Assembly: GCF_018918075.1 (NCBI RefSeq)
Contig: NZ_JAHLPW010000001.1
Span: forward strand, 86,881 to 150,880
DNA length: 64,000 nucleotides
Direction of reading: 5' to 3'
Source of the DNA: Virgibacillus sp. MSJ-26
Lineage (GTDB): Bacteria; Bacillota; Bacilli; Bacillales; Amphibacillaceae
The notes beneath the pieces are model-generated. The model worked only from the letters and a program-made list of their open reading frames with translations, made no database searches and was not told the DNA's origin. How positions within the stretch are numbered: the stretch's first letter is position 1; the number at the start of each line of letters is the position of its first letter. Below are positions 8,168 through 17,200 of the stretch, in pieces. The translations under genes were made by a program, and so were the position numbers.

Positions 8168-8992
8168 ATGTCCCGAGCTATGATTCAGGCTGCTGTGACA
8201 ATGAACCAGTTGCAACAAAAGTTGGACGTGATTGGTAATAATATGGCGAATAGTCAAACGACTGGGTATAAAAGTCGTCAAGCTGAGTTTTCGTCTTTGT
8301 TGAGTCAGCAAATTAATAATATGTCTCGTGATGGTGGGGCTAATCGACTTACTCCGGATGGTGTTCGTGTTGGTTCGGGTGCTCGTTTAGGTCAGGTGAA
8401 AAATAATTTGGAAATGGGCTCGATTAAGGAAACGGATCGGGCGTTAGATGTTGCTTTAAATCAGAAAAACCATTTGTTTCAAATTGAGGTAACTGAAAAT
8501 GGTGTGACTGATCGTCTTTATACGCGTGATGGTTCGTTTTATTTACAACCCCTTGATAACAGTGATAATGTGATGCTTGTGACCAGTGAGGGGCATCCTG
8601 TCATTGGTGATAATGGGGCGATTGTGCTTCAGGATGATTTTGATGATATTATGATTCAGTCAGATGGTTCAATCCAGGTGACAAGGGGAGGCCAAACGGG
8701 TACGGAAGGTAGGCTTTCTGTTGTTGAAGCAGTTTATCCAGAGTTGCTTGAGGCAGCGGGGGAGAATGCTTTTCGTTTGACTAATCTTGCTGAGTTAGGG
8801 TATACACTGGGTAATGTTATTAATGATGTAGATGGGCTTAACATAGTTAAAAGTGGTGCACTTGAGCATTCAAATGTGGATTTATCTAAAGAAATGACGG
8901 ATATGCTGGCGACACAGCGTTCTTATCAATTTAATGCGAGAACCATTTCAATGGGTGACCAGATGTTGGGCTTAATTAATCAGCTAAGGTAA
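8168..8992 (+). CDS. flhP: Flagellar hook-basal body protein FlhP
   Basis: A paralogue of FlhO in the same flagellar family. The start is ATG 8168 behind AGGAGGGTG; the frame is open to 8144 but has no signal there. The 274-residue product carries the signature VIGNNMANSQTTGYKSRQAEF at its N-terminus and LEHSNVDLSKEMTDMLATQR at its C-terminus, the self-assembly helices of rod and hook proteins. Its coding strand is unusually rich in G and T. FlhO and FlhP together are required for hook-rod completion in B. subtilis. Confidence 0.95.
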   Translation: MSRAMIQAAVTMNQLQQKLDVIGNNMANSQTTGYKSRQAEFSSLLSQQINNMSRDGGANRLTPDGVRVGSGARLGQVKNNLEMGSIKETDRALDVALNQKNHLFQIEVTENGVTDRLYTRDGSFYLQPLDNSDNVMLVTSEGHPVIGDNGAIVLQDDFDDIMIQSDGSIQVTRGGQTGTEGRLSVVEAVYPELLEAAGENAFRLTNLAELGYTLGNVINDVDGLNIVKSGALEHSNVDLSKEMTDMLATQRSYQFNARTISMGDQMLGLINQLR

Positions 8993-9072
8993 GCAAGCTT
9001 GTTAATAATATTTCCTAAATGTTTGAATATATATTAGTAGTTAGATTTATAGGGAGTTAGGAGAACCGAGCC

Positions 9073-9414
9073 ATGTCAACTAAACAATTGGAAAAACCCG
9101 TCAAAAAAAAGTCAGAGAAAGATGCGGAAAAGCAAAAAAGGTCTTTACCAAAAGATAAGAAAAATAAAGAAGAAGCTGAAACGAGAAAGCAACAGAAGAA
9201 AAAGCAAAAACAAGAGAAGAAAAAGAATAAAAAGCCTCGTCGCCGTGTTTTTCCTATTTGGTTAAGGATTATCGTCGTACTTTTATTGGCTGTAGGTGCT
9301 TTGACGCTTGGTTTGATGATTGGTTATGGAGTTCTTGGTGATGGGAAGGCACTCGACGCCTTAAAAACAGAAACATGGCAACATGTCATTGATATTGTAA
9401 CGAAAGAAAAGTAG
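9073..9414 (+). CDS. EpuA-family small membrane protein (annotated 'DNA-directed RNA polymerase subunit beta')
   Basis: The first 60 of 113 residues are a Lys/Glu-rich, probably unstructured or coiled stretch. A conserved block follows: PIWLRIIVVLLLAVGALTLG as membrane helix, then MIGYGVLGDGKALDALKTET and WQHVIDIV. This matches the EpuA family (PF11772), which databases label as an RNA polymerase beta subunit although it is a small membrane protein of unknown role. It commonly sits after flhP and before fabZ in Bacillaceae. GGGAGTTAGGAG lies before the ATG. Confidence 0.85.
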   Translation: MSTKQLEKPVKKKSEKDAEKQKRSLPKDKKNKEEAETRKQQKKKQKQEKKKNKKPRRRVFPIWLRIIVVLLLAVGALTLGLMIGYGVLGDGKALDALKTETWQHVIDIVTKEK

Positions 9415-9424
9415 TTTGATAGAT

Positions 9425-9460
9425 TAGGCTTGTGGTGGATAGTAGCAAGCCTATTTTTTG
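9425..9460 (+). terminator. Terminator of the flhO-flhP-epuA unit
   Basis: TAGGCTTG (9425-9432) pairs with CAAGCCTA (9446-9453), followed by six T residues, just after the EpuA-family stop codon. Confidence 0.85.
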
Positions 9461-9499
9461 TTGTTTAGCGTACTTTAACATTAAAGCTCCTATGGTTGT

Positions 9500-9534
9500 G
9501 GCTAACTTTATACTGAAGTTAGCCATGTTTTTTT
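9500..9534 (+). terminator. Second hairpin with T run
   Basis: GGCTAACTT (9500-9508) pairs with AAGTTAGCC (9516-9524), then ATGTTTTTTT. It may back up the first terminator or be a remnant of a lost gene. Confidence 0.6.
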
Positions 9535-9537
9535 ATT

Positions 9538-9600
9538 GATCGCGCAAATGATGGACAACTTTTCGTGAAAAGTCGAAAATGTGTCCTTCATCGCGCGTCG
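9538..9600. repeat. Imperfect inverted repeat with CGCGCG ends
   Basis: GATCGCGC..ATGATGGACA on the left mirrors TGTCC..CATCGCGCGTC on the right. The CGCGC core resembles the motif of the 21-bp arrays elsewhere in the window, so this may be a degenerate relative. No gene is present between 9415 and 9736. Confidence 0.4.
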
Positions 9601-9736
9601 TTCTGTATAAAAGGCGTACCGAACCGAAAGTTATTTGCAAGTGGCGATAAGTTGTTGCTAGATCCTTTACCTTGGTATAACATAAAATATATTAGGTAGA
9701 TGATATATGAACTAAGCGTAGATTAAAGGAGAGTAA

Positions 9737-10159
9737 ATGATGGATACACAAGAGATTAAAGATATTATTCCACATCGGTACCCATTTCTTTTGGTAGATA
9801 AGGTATTGGAAGTGGAAGAGGAGAAGCGTGTTGTTGGGTTGAAAAATGTGACGGCGAATGAGCCATTTTTTCAAGGTCATTTTCCAGACTATCCTGTGAT
9901 GCCGGGCGTTCTTATTGTTGAAGCTTTAGCTCAGGTGGGAGCAATTGCGGTTCTGGGCATGGAGAAAAATAAAGGTAAGATTGGATTTCTCGCTGGAATA
10001 GATAAATGTCGATTTAAGCGGCAAGTGAAACCTGGTGACCAGTTGAAATTAGAAGTTGAAATTACGCGGATTAAAGGGCCAATTGGAAAAGGAAAAGGTG
10101 TCGCCACAGTTGATGGTGAAGTGGCGTGTGAAGCTGAGATTATGTTTGCAATTCAGTAA
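9737..10159 (+). CDS. fabZ: 3-hydroxyacyl-[ACP] dehydratase FabZ
   Basis: FabZ removes water from 3-hydroxyacyl-ACP in fatty acid elongation in the cytosol. The 140-residue hot-dog-fold protein contains the catalytic histidine in [15 protein letters not shown] (His48) and the catalytic glutamate in IVEALAQ (Glu62). The opening [17 protein letters not shown] is typical. AAAGGAG precedes two ATG codons at 9737 and 9740; the first matches the family start MxD. It forms its own transcript with a strong terminator. Confidence 0.97.
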   Translation: MMDTQEIKDIIPHRYPFLLVDKVLEVEEEKRVVGLKNVTANEPFFQGHFPDYPVMPGVLIVEALAQVGAIAVLGMEKNKGKIGFLAGIDKCRFKRQVKPGDQLKLEVEITRIKGPIGKGKGVATVDGEVACEAEIMFAIQ

Positions 10160-10172
10160 CTTCGTGTATGAG

Positions 10173-10213
10173 AAGCTTTCTTAAGTGAAAAAGACTTAAG
10201 AAAGCTTTTTTCA
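10173..10213 (+). terminator. Terminator of fabZ
   Basis: AAGCTTTCTTAAGT pairs perfectly with ACTTAAGAAAGCTT around a 7-base loop and continues into a T run. Confidence 0.92.
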
Positions 10214-10245
10214 TTTTTAATTCTTGTTCGCATACACATATATAG

Positions 10246-10500
10246 GTACGGACTTTTAACTATCAGGCTGGTGACGTTGGATATGTGCCCTTTGCCGAGG
10301 GTCATTATATTGAAAATATTGGCGATGAGACCGTCTGGTTTTTGGAGATTTTTAAAAGTGACCGTTATAATGATGTATCGCTTGAGCAATGGATGGCTTT
10401 GACACCGAAAGAGCTGGTTGGTAGTAATTTAAATATGAATCCAGATATTCTTCAAACGTTGCATAAAAAGGAAACACCAGTGGTAAGCAATAAGGAATGA
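10246..10500 (+). pseudogene. C-terminal remnant of an oxalate decarboxylase (OxdC-like cupin)
   Basis: From a TAG at 10243 the frame reads [20 protein letters not shown], then [19 protein letters not shown] and [15 protein letters not shown], which corresponds to the last quarter of bacterial oxalate decarboxylase, including the end of its second cupin barrel. The rest, about 300 residues with both manganese sites, is absent; the fabZ terminator lies directly upstream. There is no ribosome site, although an internal GTG at 10285 could serve as a start. It is most simply a deletion remnant. Confidence 0.85.
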
Positions 10501-10706
10501 ATCGGTAAACTTTTAAAAAGAAACTTAGATTAAAGAGGCCCCCTCATATTTGGGTTGTTTTTTTTGTTAAATTTAATGTAAGGTCTTAGAGATACTGGAC
10601 TGGAAGTGCATTTTTTAATTGTAAAAAAGAATAAGAATAATAGTATGTCTCTGGAAAAGTCGGGGAAGCTAACACATGCATAAGAAAAATAAGGAGGGTA
10701 AATACC

Positions 10707-11021
10707 ATGAAGAAAAAGTTCCTGTATAAAGTAGGGGCATCGTTGTTAGCATTATCCCTGGTGACTGCTTGCGGTACGACGAACGACAACAATGATAATA
10801 ATGCACCTGAGGCACCATTGAATCAAGATGAAGATCAGAATAACAATAATGATCTTAACAATGATAATAATCAAGACGATGACAATGATCTGAATGAGGA
10901 TCTAAACGATGATTTAAATGAAAATGATCGTGACAATAATGATGATCTCAATGATGATGACCGTAACAATAATGGCGATGACATGAACGGTAATAATAAA
11001 AACGATGAGGACAGAAGATAA
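10707..11021 (+). CDS. Asp/Asn-rich small lipoprotein
   Basis: The 104-residue product has a signal peptide with lipobox LVTAC (Cys22), after which nearly every residue is Asn, Asp or Glu in a low-complexity DNNDDLN-type pattern. It would be anchored on the outer face of the membrane and be unfolded and highly charged. AAGGAGGG before ATG 10707 and a strong terminator show it to be a real single-gene transcript. I do not recognise a function; binding of cations or water at the surface would be a guess. Confidence 0.8.
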   Translation: MKKKFLYKVGASLLALSLVTACGTTNDNNDNNAPEAPLNQDEDQNNNNDLNNDNNQDDDNDLNEDLNDDLNENDRDNNDDLNDDDRNNNGDDMNGNNKNDEDRR

Positions 11022-11038
11022 ATCCTCCTCTACATCCT

Positions 11039-11087
11039 AAGTTGAAAATATCCTTTCATGGAGAACTGGATATTTTCAACTTTTTTG
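11039..11087 (+). terminator. Terminator of the small lipoprotein gene
   Basis: AAGTTGAAAATATCC pairs perfectly with GGATATTTTCAACTT around a 14-base loop, followed by T residues. Confidence 0.92.
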
Positions 11088-11101
11088 TTTTGGCTAATCA
11101 G

Positions 11102-11345
11102 GCGCTTTCGCTTTTGATCGTCTAGCTTAAGCACCCAGCCCTTCGAGGTCTTAAGCATTAAACCTACGTGGCAAAAAGCGCCACTGCGGTTTTCTGCTTA
11201 AGCTTGTCAGGGCTAAGCGGGTGCTTTCGCTTTTGATCGTCTAGCTTAAGCACCCAGCCCTTCGAGGTCAAAACTACGTGGCAAAGCGCCACTGCGGTTT
11301 TCTGCTTAAGCTTGTCAGGGCTAAGCGGGGTGCCCCGCGCTTTTG
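11102..11345. repeat. Two tandem copies of a Bacillaceae intergenic repeat
   Basis: Two units of roughly 110-120 bases (about 11102-11220 and 11221-11335) share GCTTTTGATCGTCTAGCTTA, then CAGCCCTTCGAGGTC, CTACGTGGCAAA, GCGCCACTGCGGTTTTCTGC and GCTTGTCAGGGCTAAGCGGG. The ends of each unit are complementary (CACCCAGCCCT with AGGGCTAAGCGGGTG), so each folds as a long hairpin. I recall related sequences between genes in many Bacillaceae. The second copy lacks about ten bases in the middle. Confidence 0.8.
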
Positions 11346-11531
11346 TTATGCGTTTAGATCGATTTTATTCCCTAGTGAGGGATGTGGTGCGGGTGAGCTT
11401 GTTTCTAGCATTTCTAGAAGTTGATCGCCTTGTTGGTTTAGTAAGTCTTTAACATTTGACATGACTTTCATACTAGCATCTGCTTTGACTTGTGTTTGAG
11501 CTTTTGCGATTGATAAAGCGGCTATATCCAT
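11346..11531 (-). CDS. YjfB-family putative motility protein
   Basis: This 61-residue protein reads MDIAALSIAKAQTQVKADAS and then VKDLLNQQGDQLLEMLE, matching the short YjfB family (PF14070), which is found in flagellated Bacillaceae and labelled putative motility protein. AAAGGGGGAA lies before the ATG. It has no signal peptide or membrane helix. It is a single gene facing the intergenic repeat. The biochemical role is unknown. Confidence 0.8.
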   Translation of the reverse strand: MDIAALSIAKAQTQVKADASMKVMSNVKDLLNQQGDQLLEMLETSSPAPHPSLGNKIDLNA

Positions 11532-11700
11532 TTTCGATTCCCCCTTTAAGCTTAGTGTATCATAAAACCGATAGCCTCAACATAGTTTGGAAAAGGTTTG
11601 TATAATTTTAAAATAATAAAGAATAACTAGTACTTTCTGACTACCTTTAGTATAATAAATATAAGTTAAGTTGGTGCATATACTTAGGGGGATGGATGGG

Positions 11701-12201
11701 GTGCAAAAAAAGAATAACTTTCTCATTACGAGGAAAACAAAAGCCATTGTCGCTAAAGATTCTGCTTACTATCGGTCAGCTATTTTAGAAAGTAATGGAG
11801 AACATGACTCCATACATAGTGCTGAAAAAATTTTAGATTACAGCTGTTTATTATCTGGGGCAACGTTGTCGGGCAGGAGAGCTGCTGTAAAAAAAGCTTT
11901 TAATATCAATAATAAGATTCCTGTTCCTGTTAATCCGGGGCAAGCTATTTATATGATGCCGACTTGCTCCACTAAAAGTAAAGATTGCGTCTGGTTGTCC
12001 TATTATCATATCGATTTTTATAAGGGCCGGGGTAATACAACATATATTACCTTTATGGATGGGTCTGGTTTATTTGTAAATGCCTCAGAAAATTCAATTG
12101 ATATGCAACATAAACGTACGAGTCAAATTATCGCTAGACAAAATCGGATAGTATTATTTTCTCGCAATTATAGAGATCCATTTAACAATAGACCATTTTA
12201 A
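11701..12201 (+). CDS. comK: Competence transcription factor ComK family
   Basis: ComK activates late competence genes for DNA uptake. I start at GTG 11701, nine bases after AGGGGG (11686-11691); the frame is open further upstream without a signal. The 166-residue product contains DYSCLLSGATLSGRRAAVKK, the family block matching RSCRFFGSSYAGRKAG of B. subtilis ComK, then PVPVNPGQAIYMMPTCSTKS and WLSYYHI. It is shorter than the 192-residue B. subtilis protein, mainly at the C-terminus. A TATAAT at 11651-11656 may be the -10 box. No clear ComK box pair was seen. Confidence 0.87.
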   Translation: MQKKNNFLITRKTKAIVAKDSAYYRSAILESNGEHDSIHSAEKILDYSCLLSGATLSGRRAAVKKAFNINNKIPVPVNPGQAIYMMPTCSTKSKDCVWLSYYHIDFYKGRGNTTYITFMDGSGLFVNASENSIDMQHKRTSQIIARQNRIVLFSRNYRDPFNNRPF

Positions 12202-12229
12202 CAGTAACTTGTAGAAGCAAGTTACTGTT
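12200..12229 (+). terminator. Hairpin at the end of comK
   Basis: AACAGTAACTTG and CAAGTTACTGTT form a perfect 12-bp stem that overlaps the stop codon. No T run follows, so it may stabilise the mRNA 3' end rather than terminate. Confidence 0.5.
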
Positions 12230-12358
12230 ATATATGCTGTTATATATGTAGCTTTAGATTTTCATTGGAAATAGATTTATCAGGGAAACAGTTTTTGGCT
12301 TGTAAGAGGAAGGGTCATTATGTATAATAATTAAGTGCGTGTAAGTTATTGTGAGTAT

Positions 12359-12407
12359 TGACTGAACGGTCAGTCACAGACTTTACCACTACATGACCAG
12401 TCAGTCA
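12359..12407. promoter_or_regulatory. Putative TetR operator upstream of the RND operon
   Basis: TGACTGAACGGTCAGTCA (12359-12376) is a near-perfect 18-base palindrome of the TGAC-type half-sites used by many AcrR/TetR regulators. A second, overlapping-type site TGACCAGTCAGTCA lies at 12394-12407. Both sit 41-89 bases before the TetR start codon, which fits autoregulation of the three-gene unit. Confidence 0.75.
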
Positions 12408-12447
12408 CTACATCATATCGTCAATATTATGAAATAGGTGTGGTTAA

Positions 12448-13320
12448 ATGAATGAAAAAAAATTAAAGATAATGGATATTGGTTTAACCCTTTTTTCAGA
12501 AAAAGGCTACCATTCCACCTCCATTCAAGAAATCGCTACGGAAGCTGGGATTTCTAAAGGAGCCTTTTACTTATATTATCAATCAAAAGAAGACTTTATG
12601 GCTTCATCCATTGATTATATCTATTTGAAAATTATGAATAGATTGGATCAAATAAGTAATGAAGAGCTTCTGCCGAGAGAAAAGTTAGCCCAACAAATCA
12701 ATATTCTGCTTGGTTATATTGAAAGCTATAAGGGTTTTATCTTAAGGTTTTTTACAGAAAGCATTTCAATTGGTGACCGAATGGATTCTCTGATAGAAAA
12801 AATGAATACACAACGCATACAATGGATGAAAAAGATAATTGAAGACATCTATGGAGATCAAGCAAATAATTTATTAATCGATATTATGATTCAATTTGAA
12901 GGTGTTCTAAATGCCTATTTTAAATGGATAGTTATGTATAACATAAAAATAGATTCAGAGAAAACAAGTAAGTTTATTACCCGACGGCTTGATGACATTG
13001 TTAACGGGATGATAAGCCAAAGGGAAACTCCACTCATAACTAAAGATCATATTACTTCATTATTAAATTATAAAAAACAAGATTTCAAAGATGTGATGCA
13101 AACTTTATATGAAAAGATTACATCTTTACCAATAAAAAATGAAAAAAAGAATCAATTATATGAGGTGGTCGCCACATTAAAAAAGGAAAAGAATCAAACA
13201 GAAGCAAACCCCATTTTATTACAGGGACTATTAGCACATTTTGCACCTTACCCAGTGCTACATGATGAGTGTGAACAATTGGCAGAGTTATGGGGGATTG
13301 AGTTATTACAAAACAGTTGA
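12448..13320 (+). CDS. TetR/AcrR-family regulator of the adjacent RND pump (YerO-like)
   Basis: The 290-residue protein opens with a TetR HTH: LTLFSEKGYHSTSIQEIATE and AGISKGAFYLYYQSKEDF. The remainder is a long helical ligand-binding part. The length is close to that of B. subtilis YerO, which lies beside the SwrC/YerP RND pump. Here too an RND adaptor and pump follow, and palindromic operators lie upstream of this gene. It probably represses the operon until an amphipathic or toxic ligand binds. The ligand is unknown. Confidence 0.88.
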   Translation: MNEKKLKIMDIGLTLFSEKGYHSTSIQEIATEAGISKGAFYLYYQSKEDFMASSIDYIYLKIMNRLDQISNEELLPREKLAQQINILLGYIESYKGFILRFFTESISIGDRMDSLIEKMNTQRIQWMKKIIEDIYGDQANNLLIDIMIQFEGVLNAYFKWIVMYNIKIDSEKTSKFITRRLDDIVNGMISQRETPLITKDHITSLLNYKKQDFKDVMQTLYEKITSLPIKNEKKNQLYEVVATLKKEKNQTEANPILLQGLLAHFAPYPVLHDECEQLAELWGIELLQNS

Positions 13321-13386
13321 AACAAATCAGCGTTAAGTACGTATAAAGTAGAACGATAGATTAAATGGGACGAAGGAGTTAATTAA

Positions 13387-14256
13387 ATGAAAATGAGAAA
13401 AATTTTACTGAGTTTGACTGCTATCCTGCTGATAGCTATGCTGGCCGCATGTAATGACGATGAAGAAGAATCGGGGGAAAAAGAGGAAGAGACGGTTACA
13501 CCTGTGGAAGTAGCTGATATTACAAAAGGTGATCTGGTCGTTGATAAGTCATTTTATGGAAGAGCAGAACCAAATAAAACAACACCGATTATGGTTCAAA
13601 TGCCTGGTGAAATTGATTCCTTGGAAGTTGAAGAAGGCGATAATGTAAAAGAAGACGATCTTATTGCTAAATTAAAGACACAAGCTGGAGTTCAAAATAT
13701 CCGTGCTTCAAAAGACGGTACAATTGTAAATCTAGATGTTAGTGAAGGAGATATGGTCACCGATGAAGATCCACTGGCTATTATTGCAGACCTTGACACA
13801 ATGAAAGTGAGTTTCGATGTTTCAAGTTCAGAGCACAGTTTATTTTCCAAAGAAGATAAACGTAAAATCTTTTTAGAAGATGAAGAATATGAAGCGGAAA
13901 TTACCAAGGTTGGCTCCATGCCTGGCGAGACAGGATTATTTTCTATCCAAGCCAAAGTTGATAGTGAAGATGCAGATATCTTGTCTGGAACCGTTCTGAA
14001 AATCGAAGTGCCGACCAAACGCGTCAAGGATAGTCTGATTGTACCAACAGAAGCAATTGCTGAAGAAGATGGTGAAACGTATATATATATAGTGAATGAC
14101 GATAAAGTAACTAAAACGGAAGTGACTATTAAAGAATCTCAAACAGATAAGACAGCAATTGAAGCAGATGCAAAAAAAGATGATCAAGTGGTCATAAAAG
14201 GTCAATTGACTCTGTCGGACGGTAGTCAGGTTAACGTAGTGGAAGCGGGGGAATAA
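13387..14256 (+). CDS. RND efflux adaptor (membrane-fusion) lipoprotein
   Basis: The 289-residue product has a lipoprotein signal ending MLAAC (Cys21), then an acidic linker. A lipoyl-type half-motif pair follows (PGEIDSLEVEEGDNVKEDDL and DGTIVNLDVSEGDMVTDEDP), then beta-barrel and membrane-proximal domains. There is almost no alpha-hairpin between the lipoyl halves, as expected for an adaptor that need not reach an outer-membrane channel. It stops three bases before the RND gene and carries that gene's ribosome site. It likely couples the pump to export across the wall side. Confidence 0.88.
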   Translation: MKMRKILLSLTAILLIAMLAACNDDEEESGEKEEETVTPVEVADITKGDLVVDKSFYGRAEPNKTTPIMVQMPGEIDSLEVEEGDNVKEDDLIAKLKTQAGVQNIRASKDGTIVNLDVSEGDMVTDEDPLAIIADLDTMKVSFDVSSSEHSLFSKEDKRKIFLEDEEYEAEITKVGSMPGETGLFSIQAKVDSEDADILSGTVLKIEVPTKRVKDSLIVPTEAIAEEDGETYIYIVNDDKVTKTEVTIKESQTDKTAIEADAKKDDQVVIKGQLTLSDGSQVNVVEAGE

Positions 14257-14259
14257 ATC

Positions 14260-17200
14260 TTGAAGTTAGTCAATACATCGGTCAAAAGACCTGTTGGTGT
14301 TATTATGATTGTCATTGCAATTATCGCACTTGGAATTGTATCGTTTCGTAATCTAGTTGTCGATATTTTTCCGGAAATTGATTTACCTGTTGCAGTTGTA
14401 GCGACATCATATGGTGACGCCGCACCACAAGAAGTAGAAAATTTAATCAGTAAACCTATTGAGTCTTCTGTAAGTTCGGTGGAAGGTATTCAAACGGTTC
14501 AATCTCAGTCGCAATCAGGCTCCTCCTTAGTATTAATGATGTTTAATAATGGGACGGATCTTGACCAAGCCTTACTGGACGTACGGGAAAACGTAGACCA
14601 AGTGAAGGGTTTTTTGCCAGATGACGCTGGTGACCCAAATATTATGCGTTTTAGCCCAGACCAACTCCCCGTCATGTGGGTTGGCTTAACGGGTGAGGAT
14701 GCTGAACAGCTAACAAACGTAGCGGAAGATGAAATTGTTCCCTATTTTGAGCGGCAAGAAGGGGTAGCTTCTGTTAGCGTTGAGGGTGGTAAAGAACGAG
14801 AAATTCAAATTGTTTTAGACGAGGCAAAACTACAGCAATATGGGCTTAATTCACAAGCAATTATGCAAGCTGTCAGTAATCAAAATAGTTCAGCCTCTGT
14901 CGGGACAGTTGATAAGGGAGATAAAGATCTGCAACTCCGAGTATCGGGTGAATATGAGTCTGTCGACGATATAAAGAACACTGTACTCATGACCGAAGAA
15001 GGGGCGACTCTCCATGTTGATGATGTTGCTGCAGTAAAAGATACATTTAAAAATTCAGATTCAGAGACATTAGTGAATGGCGAACCATCTATTGTTTTAT
15101 CTATCATGAAAAAAACTGATAATAATACAGTAGAAGTTGCTGATAATATTCGTGCTGCGATTGACGACCTTGAAGGTGATTTAGTAGATGGGGCACATTT
15201 AGATGTAGTCATTGACACGTCAGAATTTGTTCAAATGTCCATCGACTCAGTCATTAGTAATATTCTGATTGGGGGAGTCATCTCCGTCTTTATTTTACTC
15301 TTGTTTTTAAAGAGCGTCAGGGCAACACTTGTTATTGGACTATCAATCCCAATTGCGATTATCTCAACTTTTTCCTTAATGTATTTTACTGGAGAAACGC
15401 TGAACATTCTAACTCTCGGTGGATTAGCACTTGGACTCGGAATGATGGTCGATAGCTCCATTGTTATTTTGGAAAATATATTCTCCTATCGCCAAAGAGG
15501 CTATAGCTTATTTGAATCAGCGACTAAAGGAGCATCTGAACTTGCACCTGCCGTTATAGCGTCAACCACGACAACATTAGTTGTATTTTTACCAATTGTG
15601 TTCACACAAGGAATTGCGTCAGATTTATTTACACCACTTGCTTTAACGGTGTCATTTTCACTAATAGCTTCTCTTGTTGTAGCCATTACACTTGTTCCAA
15701 TGCTTTCTTCAAAATTACTTGCAAATGCCATGGAAGATCATGGACGTCGTTACTGGTTTAATCGTGTGTTAGATCGTGTTAACAATGGTTACAGCCGTGT
15801 GCTGAAAGGTGTATTAAAATTCCGTAAGACGACCGTGTTTGGAACATTGGTTCTTATTATTTTAAGTCTAGGGCTGATTCCATTTATCGGAGCGGAATTC
15901 ATTCCAGAATCTGATCAAGGCCAGGTGGGCATAACGATTGAAACGGAACCTGGTACATCATATGCTTATACGGAAGATATTGTAGATCAAGTTAACGAAA
16001 AGCTTATACCTTATGAAGATCAAATGGAAACCAACTTTGTGAGCATCGGTGGCGACGATATGGGTATGATGGGAGGAGGAGCAGCTTCATATACAATGCA
16101 GCTCATCCCAGCATCTGAAAGAGAGCAGTCAACCAATGATATCGTGCAAGCCATTGATGAAGATTTGAAAGATATTCCAGGCGCGGAAATAAAAGTTAAC
16201 GCGATGGACACTGAGGTCAGTTTAGGTGATCCAATTCAAATTCAATTAAGCGGACCCGAACATGACGTATTACGCGAATTAGCAAGTGACGTTGTCGATG
16301 AAATTTCCCGCGTTGATGGGGTATACAATCCCGAGTCGTCAGCAGGAGATGGCACGCCACAACTTGATATTGTCATTGATAAAGATAAAGCTGCAACATA
16401 CGGATTAACTCAGGATCAAATCTTAGGGCAAATTCAACTGCAGTTTACAGGTCAGGTCATTTCTCAGTATCGTGAGGAAGGCCGAGAAATGGATATTTCT
16501 ATGGTTTACCCTGAAGATGAACGCAGCACTATAAGTGATTTGCAAGATATGAAAGTTCAAACACCGTCAGGAGCTGCGCTTGCTCTTGAAGAAGTAGCTG
16601 ACTTGAAGGAAATGCAAGGTCCCGTTGCATTATCGCGTCAAAACCAACAGCCACAGTTGAACGTCACAAGTGAAGTTATGGATCGTGATTTAGGAAGTGT
16701 TATGAACGATATAGAAGATACACTAGCATCAATGGATTTACCTGAAGGATATGCTTATGATTTTGGTGGGCAAGCAGAAGATATGGCAGAATCGTTTACA
16801 GACTTAACCATCGCCCTCATCTTCTCAATTTTCTTAGTTTATGCTGTGATGGCTGTACAATTTGAGAATTTCTTATACCCATTCATTATCATGTTCTCAT
16901 TGCCAGCAACAGTTATTGGTGTTCTATTAGGCCTATTTGTCATGGGTATACCGCTCAGTATTCCAGGCTTCATCGGGATCATTATGCTGGCGGGAATTGT
17001 CGTCAATAACTCTATTGTGCTCGTCGACTATATTAATATCTTGAGAAGACGTGGCATGGAACGATACGAAGCTATAATTGAAGCGGGTCGAAGTAGGTTA
17101 AGACCAATTTTAATGACGACTTTAACAACGATCTTAGCCATGGTACCGTTAGGCCTAGCGCTCGGTGAAGGTGCAGAAATGCAACAACCATTAGCCGTCA

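Noticed and set aside
9073..9414. True RNA polymerase subunit
   Set aside because: Database name only; the sequence is a small basic protein with one membrane helix and no polymerase domain.
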